From: Xanthomonas sp. NCPPB 1128
GTDB lineage: Bacteria > Pseudomonadota > Gammaproteobacteria > Xanthomonadales > Xanthomonadaceae
Assembly (NCBI RefSeq): GCF_001043115.1
Contig: NZ_LFME01000001.1
Location: 248,001 to 312,000 of the forward strand
Direction of reading: 5' to 3'
Length of the DNA stretch: 64,000 bases
Below the pieces are notes generated by a model. That model was not told the origin of the DNA and ran no database searches. It worked only from the letters and a program-made list of their open reading frames with translations. Below, in pieces: positions 62,626 to 64,000 of the stretch. How positions within the stretch are numbered: the first letter of the stretch is position 1; each line of letters opens with the position of its first letter. The translations under genes were made by a program, and so were the position numbers.

Positions 62626-64000
62626 ATGAGTCTGTACATCGGTCTGGACGTGGGCACGCAGAGCGTCAAGCTGCTCGCCTACGATGCCGACAGCCGGCAG
62701 GTGGTGGCCACCCACGGTCATGCGCTGGAACTGATCAGCCGCGACGACGGCACCCGCGAGCAGCAGGCGCAGTGGTGGATCGACGGCATCGTCGCCTGCT
62801 TCGCCGCGCTGAGCGCCGCGCAGCGGGCGCAGGTGCGGGCCATCGCGGTGTCCGGGCAGCAGCACGGCTTCGTGCCGCTGGACGCGCACGGCCAGGTCAC
62901 CGCGCCGGTCAAGCTGTGGTGCGACACCAGCACCCAGCGCGAGTGCGAGGAGATCATGGATGCGGTCGGCGGCGCGCAGCGCTGCGTGGCGCTGGCCGGC
63001 AATCCGATCCTGGCCGGCTACACCGCCTCCAAGCTGCCGTGGACGCGCAAGCATCGCCCAGAGGCGTACGCCGCGATGACCTCGGTGCTGCTGCCGCACG
63101 ACTACGTCAATTTCTGGCTCACCGGCGAGCGCTACGCCGAGGTCGGCGACGCGTCCGGCAGCGGCTGGCTGGACGTGCGCACGCGGCAGTGGTCGGCGCC
63201 GCTGCTGCAGGCGATCGATCCGCAGCGCGACCTGGCCGCGGCGCTGCCGCCGCTGGTGCCGACCGAAACCAGTTTCGTCCTCTCCGCCGCCGCGGCGCAG
63301 ACGCTCGGCCTGCCGCGCGAGGTGCGCGTGGCCACCGGCGGCGGCGACAACATGACGGCGGCGATCGGCACCGGCAATGTGGTGCCCGGACGCCTGAGCA
63401 TGAGCCTGGGCACCTCCGGCACGCTGTTCGCCTACGCGGAGCGGCCGGTGGTGGACCCCGACGCACGCTGGGCCGCGTTCTGCTCCTCCAGCGGCGGCTG
63501 GCTGCCGCTGATCTGCACCATGAACTGCACGGTCGCCACCGAGACCATCGCGCGCCTGTTCGGCATCAAGACCGGGCAGGGCGAAGCATTGCTCGCCGCC
63601 ACCGAGCCCGGTGCCGACGGACTGGTGCTGCTGCCGTTCTTCAACGGCGAACGCACCCCGAACCTGCCGGCAGCGCGTGGCTGCCTGACCGGCATGGACC
63701 TGCACAACACCACGCCGGCGCATTTCTATCGCGCGGCGATGGAGGGCGCCAGCTACAGCCTGCGCAACGGCTTCGACGCGTTCGTCGATGCCGGCCTGCA
63801 GTTCGATGCGATCTCCCTCACCGGCGGCGGCAGCAACAGCGCCGGCTGGCGCCAGCTCATCGCCGACTTGTTCGAGCTGCCGGTGCACGTGCCGGCGCAA
63901 CCGGAGGGCGCGGCGTTCGGCGCCGCGCTGCAGGCGCTGTGGGCCGACGGCTGGGCGCAGGGCGAGCGCGCGAGCCTGGCCGAGGTGGTGCTGCAGCACC
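62626..64000 (+). CDS. xylB: Xylulokinase, 3'-truncated by window edge
   Basis: 458 residues of a FGGY-family sugar kinase are present and the frame is open to the last base. It starts SLYIGLDVGTQSVKLL (ATP-binding phosphate-1 motif) and has SGQQHGFVPLD and LWCDTST, typical of xylulokinase, then LPHDYVNFWLTG, a catalytic Asp in GGGDNMTAAIG, and LTGGGSNSAGWRQLIAD (adenosine motif). It phosphorylates D-xylulose. The location after the alpha-xylosidase gene fits use of xylose from xyloglucan. About 30-40 residues are expected to be missing at the C-terminus. Confidence 0.94.
   Translation, partial: MSLYIGLDVGTQSVKLLAYDADSRQVVATHGHALELISRDDGTREQQAQWWIDGIVACFAALSAAQRAQVRAIAVSGQQHGFVPLDAHGQVTAPVKLWCDTSTQRECEEIMDAVGGAQRCVALAGNPILAGYTASKLPWTRKHRPEAYAAMTSVLLPHDYVNFWLTGERYAEVGDASGSGWLDVRTRQWSAPLLQAIDPQRDLAAALPPLVPTETSFVLSAAAAQTLGLPREVRVATGGGDNMTAAIGTGNVVPGRLSMSLGTSGTLFAYAERPVVDPDARWAAFCSSSGGWLPLICTMNCTVATETIARLFGIKTGQGEALLAATEPGADGLVLLPFFNGERTPNLPAARGCLTGMDLHNTTPAHFYRAAMEGASYSLRNGFDAFVDAGLQFDAISLTGGGSNSAGWRQLIADLFELPVHVPAQPEGAAFGAALQALWADGWAQGERASLAEVVLQH

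Noticed and set aside
62542-63999. 485-codon open frame on the - strand at the right edge
   Set aside because: It is antisense to xylulokinase, which has all FGGY kinase motifs on the + strand.

Overview
The window is high-GC DNA from a gamma-proteobacterium of the Xanthomonadaceae, most likely Xanthomonas or a close relative. This is inferred from the housekeeping order gcvR/dapA/bamC-like next to bcp and phoH, a TonB-receptor-led glycan locus with GH35 and GH31 enzymes, Xanthomonas-style intergenic inverted repeats, and codon use. The species cannot be fixed from the sequence alone.

Layout. (1) 1-29.6 kb: a trans-acyltransferase polyketide/non-ribosomal peptide cluster, all on the + strand and cut by the left window edge. 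In order it has a PKS (KS end, DH, KR, ACP, KS, half condensation domain), an extended SDR reductase, an alpha-oxoamine synthase, a free acyl carrier protein, a tandem acyltransferase and a 3.8-kresidue NRPS. The NRPS ends in an in-frame ABC-transporter ATPase. It is followed by the matching ABC permease, an RND adaptor and pump, and an Sfp-type phosphopantetheinyl transferase. (2) 29.6-30.5 kb: AT-richer DNA without intact genes, with a decayed transposase 3' end. (3) 30.5-47.4 kb: core genes. These are CsbD-like, CPBP protease, glgX, pirin with a divergent LysR, DedA-rhodanese, an SDR, two tandem tRNA-Arg(ACG), a hydrolase with thiD, a DUF1275 protein, phoH with a lipoprotein, bcp, gcvR-like, dapA, bamC-like and fdxA. 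(4) 47.4-51.0 kb: a tightly overlapped galactonate operon on the - strand (dgoA-dgoD-lactonase-dgoK), with a divergent LysR regulator. (5) 52.5-64.0 kb: a xyloglucan-type locus with a TonB receptor, acetylesterase, GH35 beta-galactosidase, GH31 alpha-xylosidase and xylulokinase (cut by the right edge).

How the genes work together. In the cluster, free ATs load the AT-less PKS. The NRPS adds up to three amino acids; my reading of the codes gives an Ala-like first residue and the others unclear. No thioesterase is present. The SDR/oxoamine synthase/ACP trio has the same composition as bacterial sphingoid-base synthesis, which suggests a 2-amino-3-hydroxy terminus or building block. The fusion of the exporter ATPase to the last NRPS module is the most unusual feature. 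On the right side, the glycan locus would deacetylate xyloglucan fragments and release galactose and xylose; galactose could enter the adjacent dgo operon after oxidation and xylose would go to xylulokinase. A shared short motif upstream of dgoA and of the TonB receptor hints at common control.
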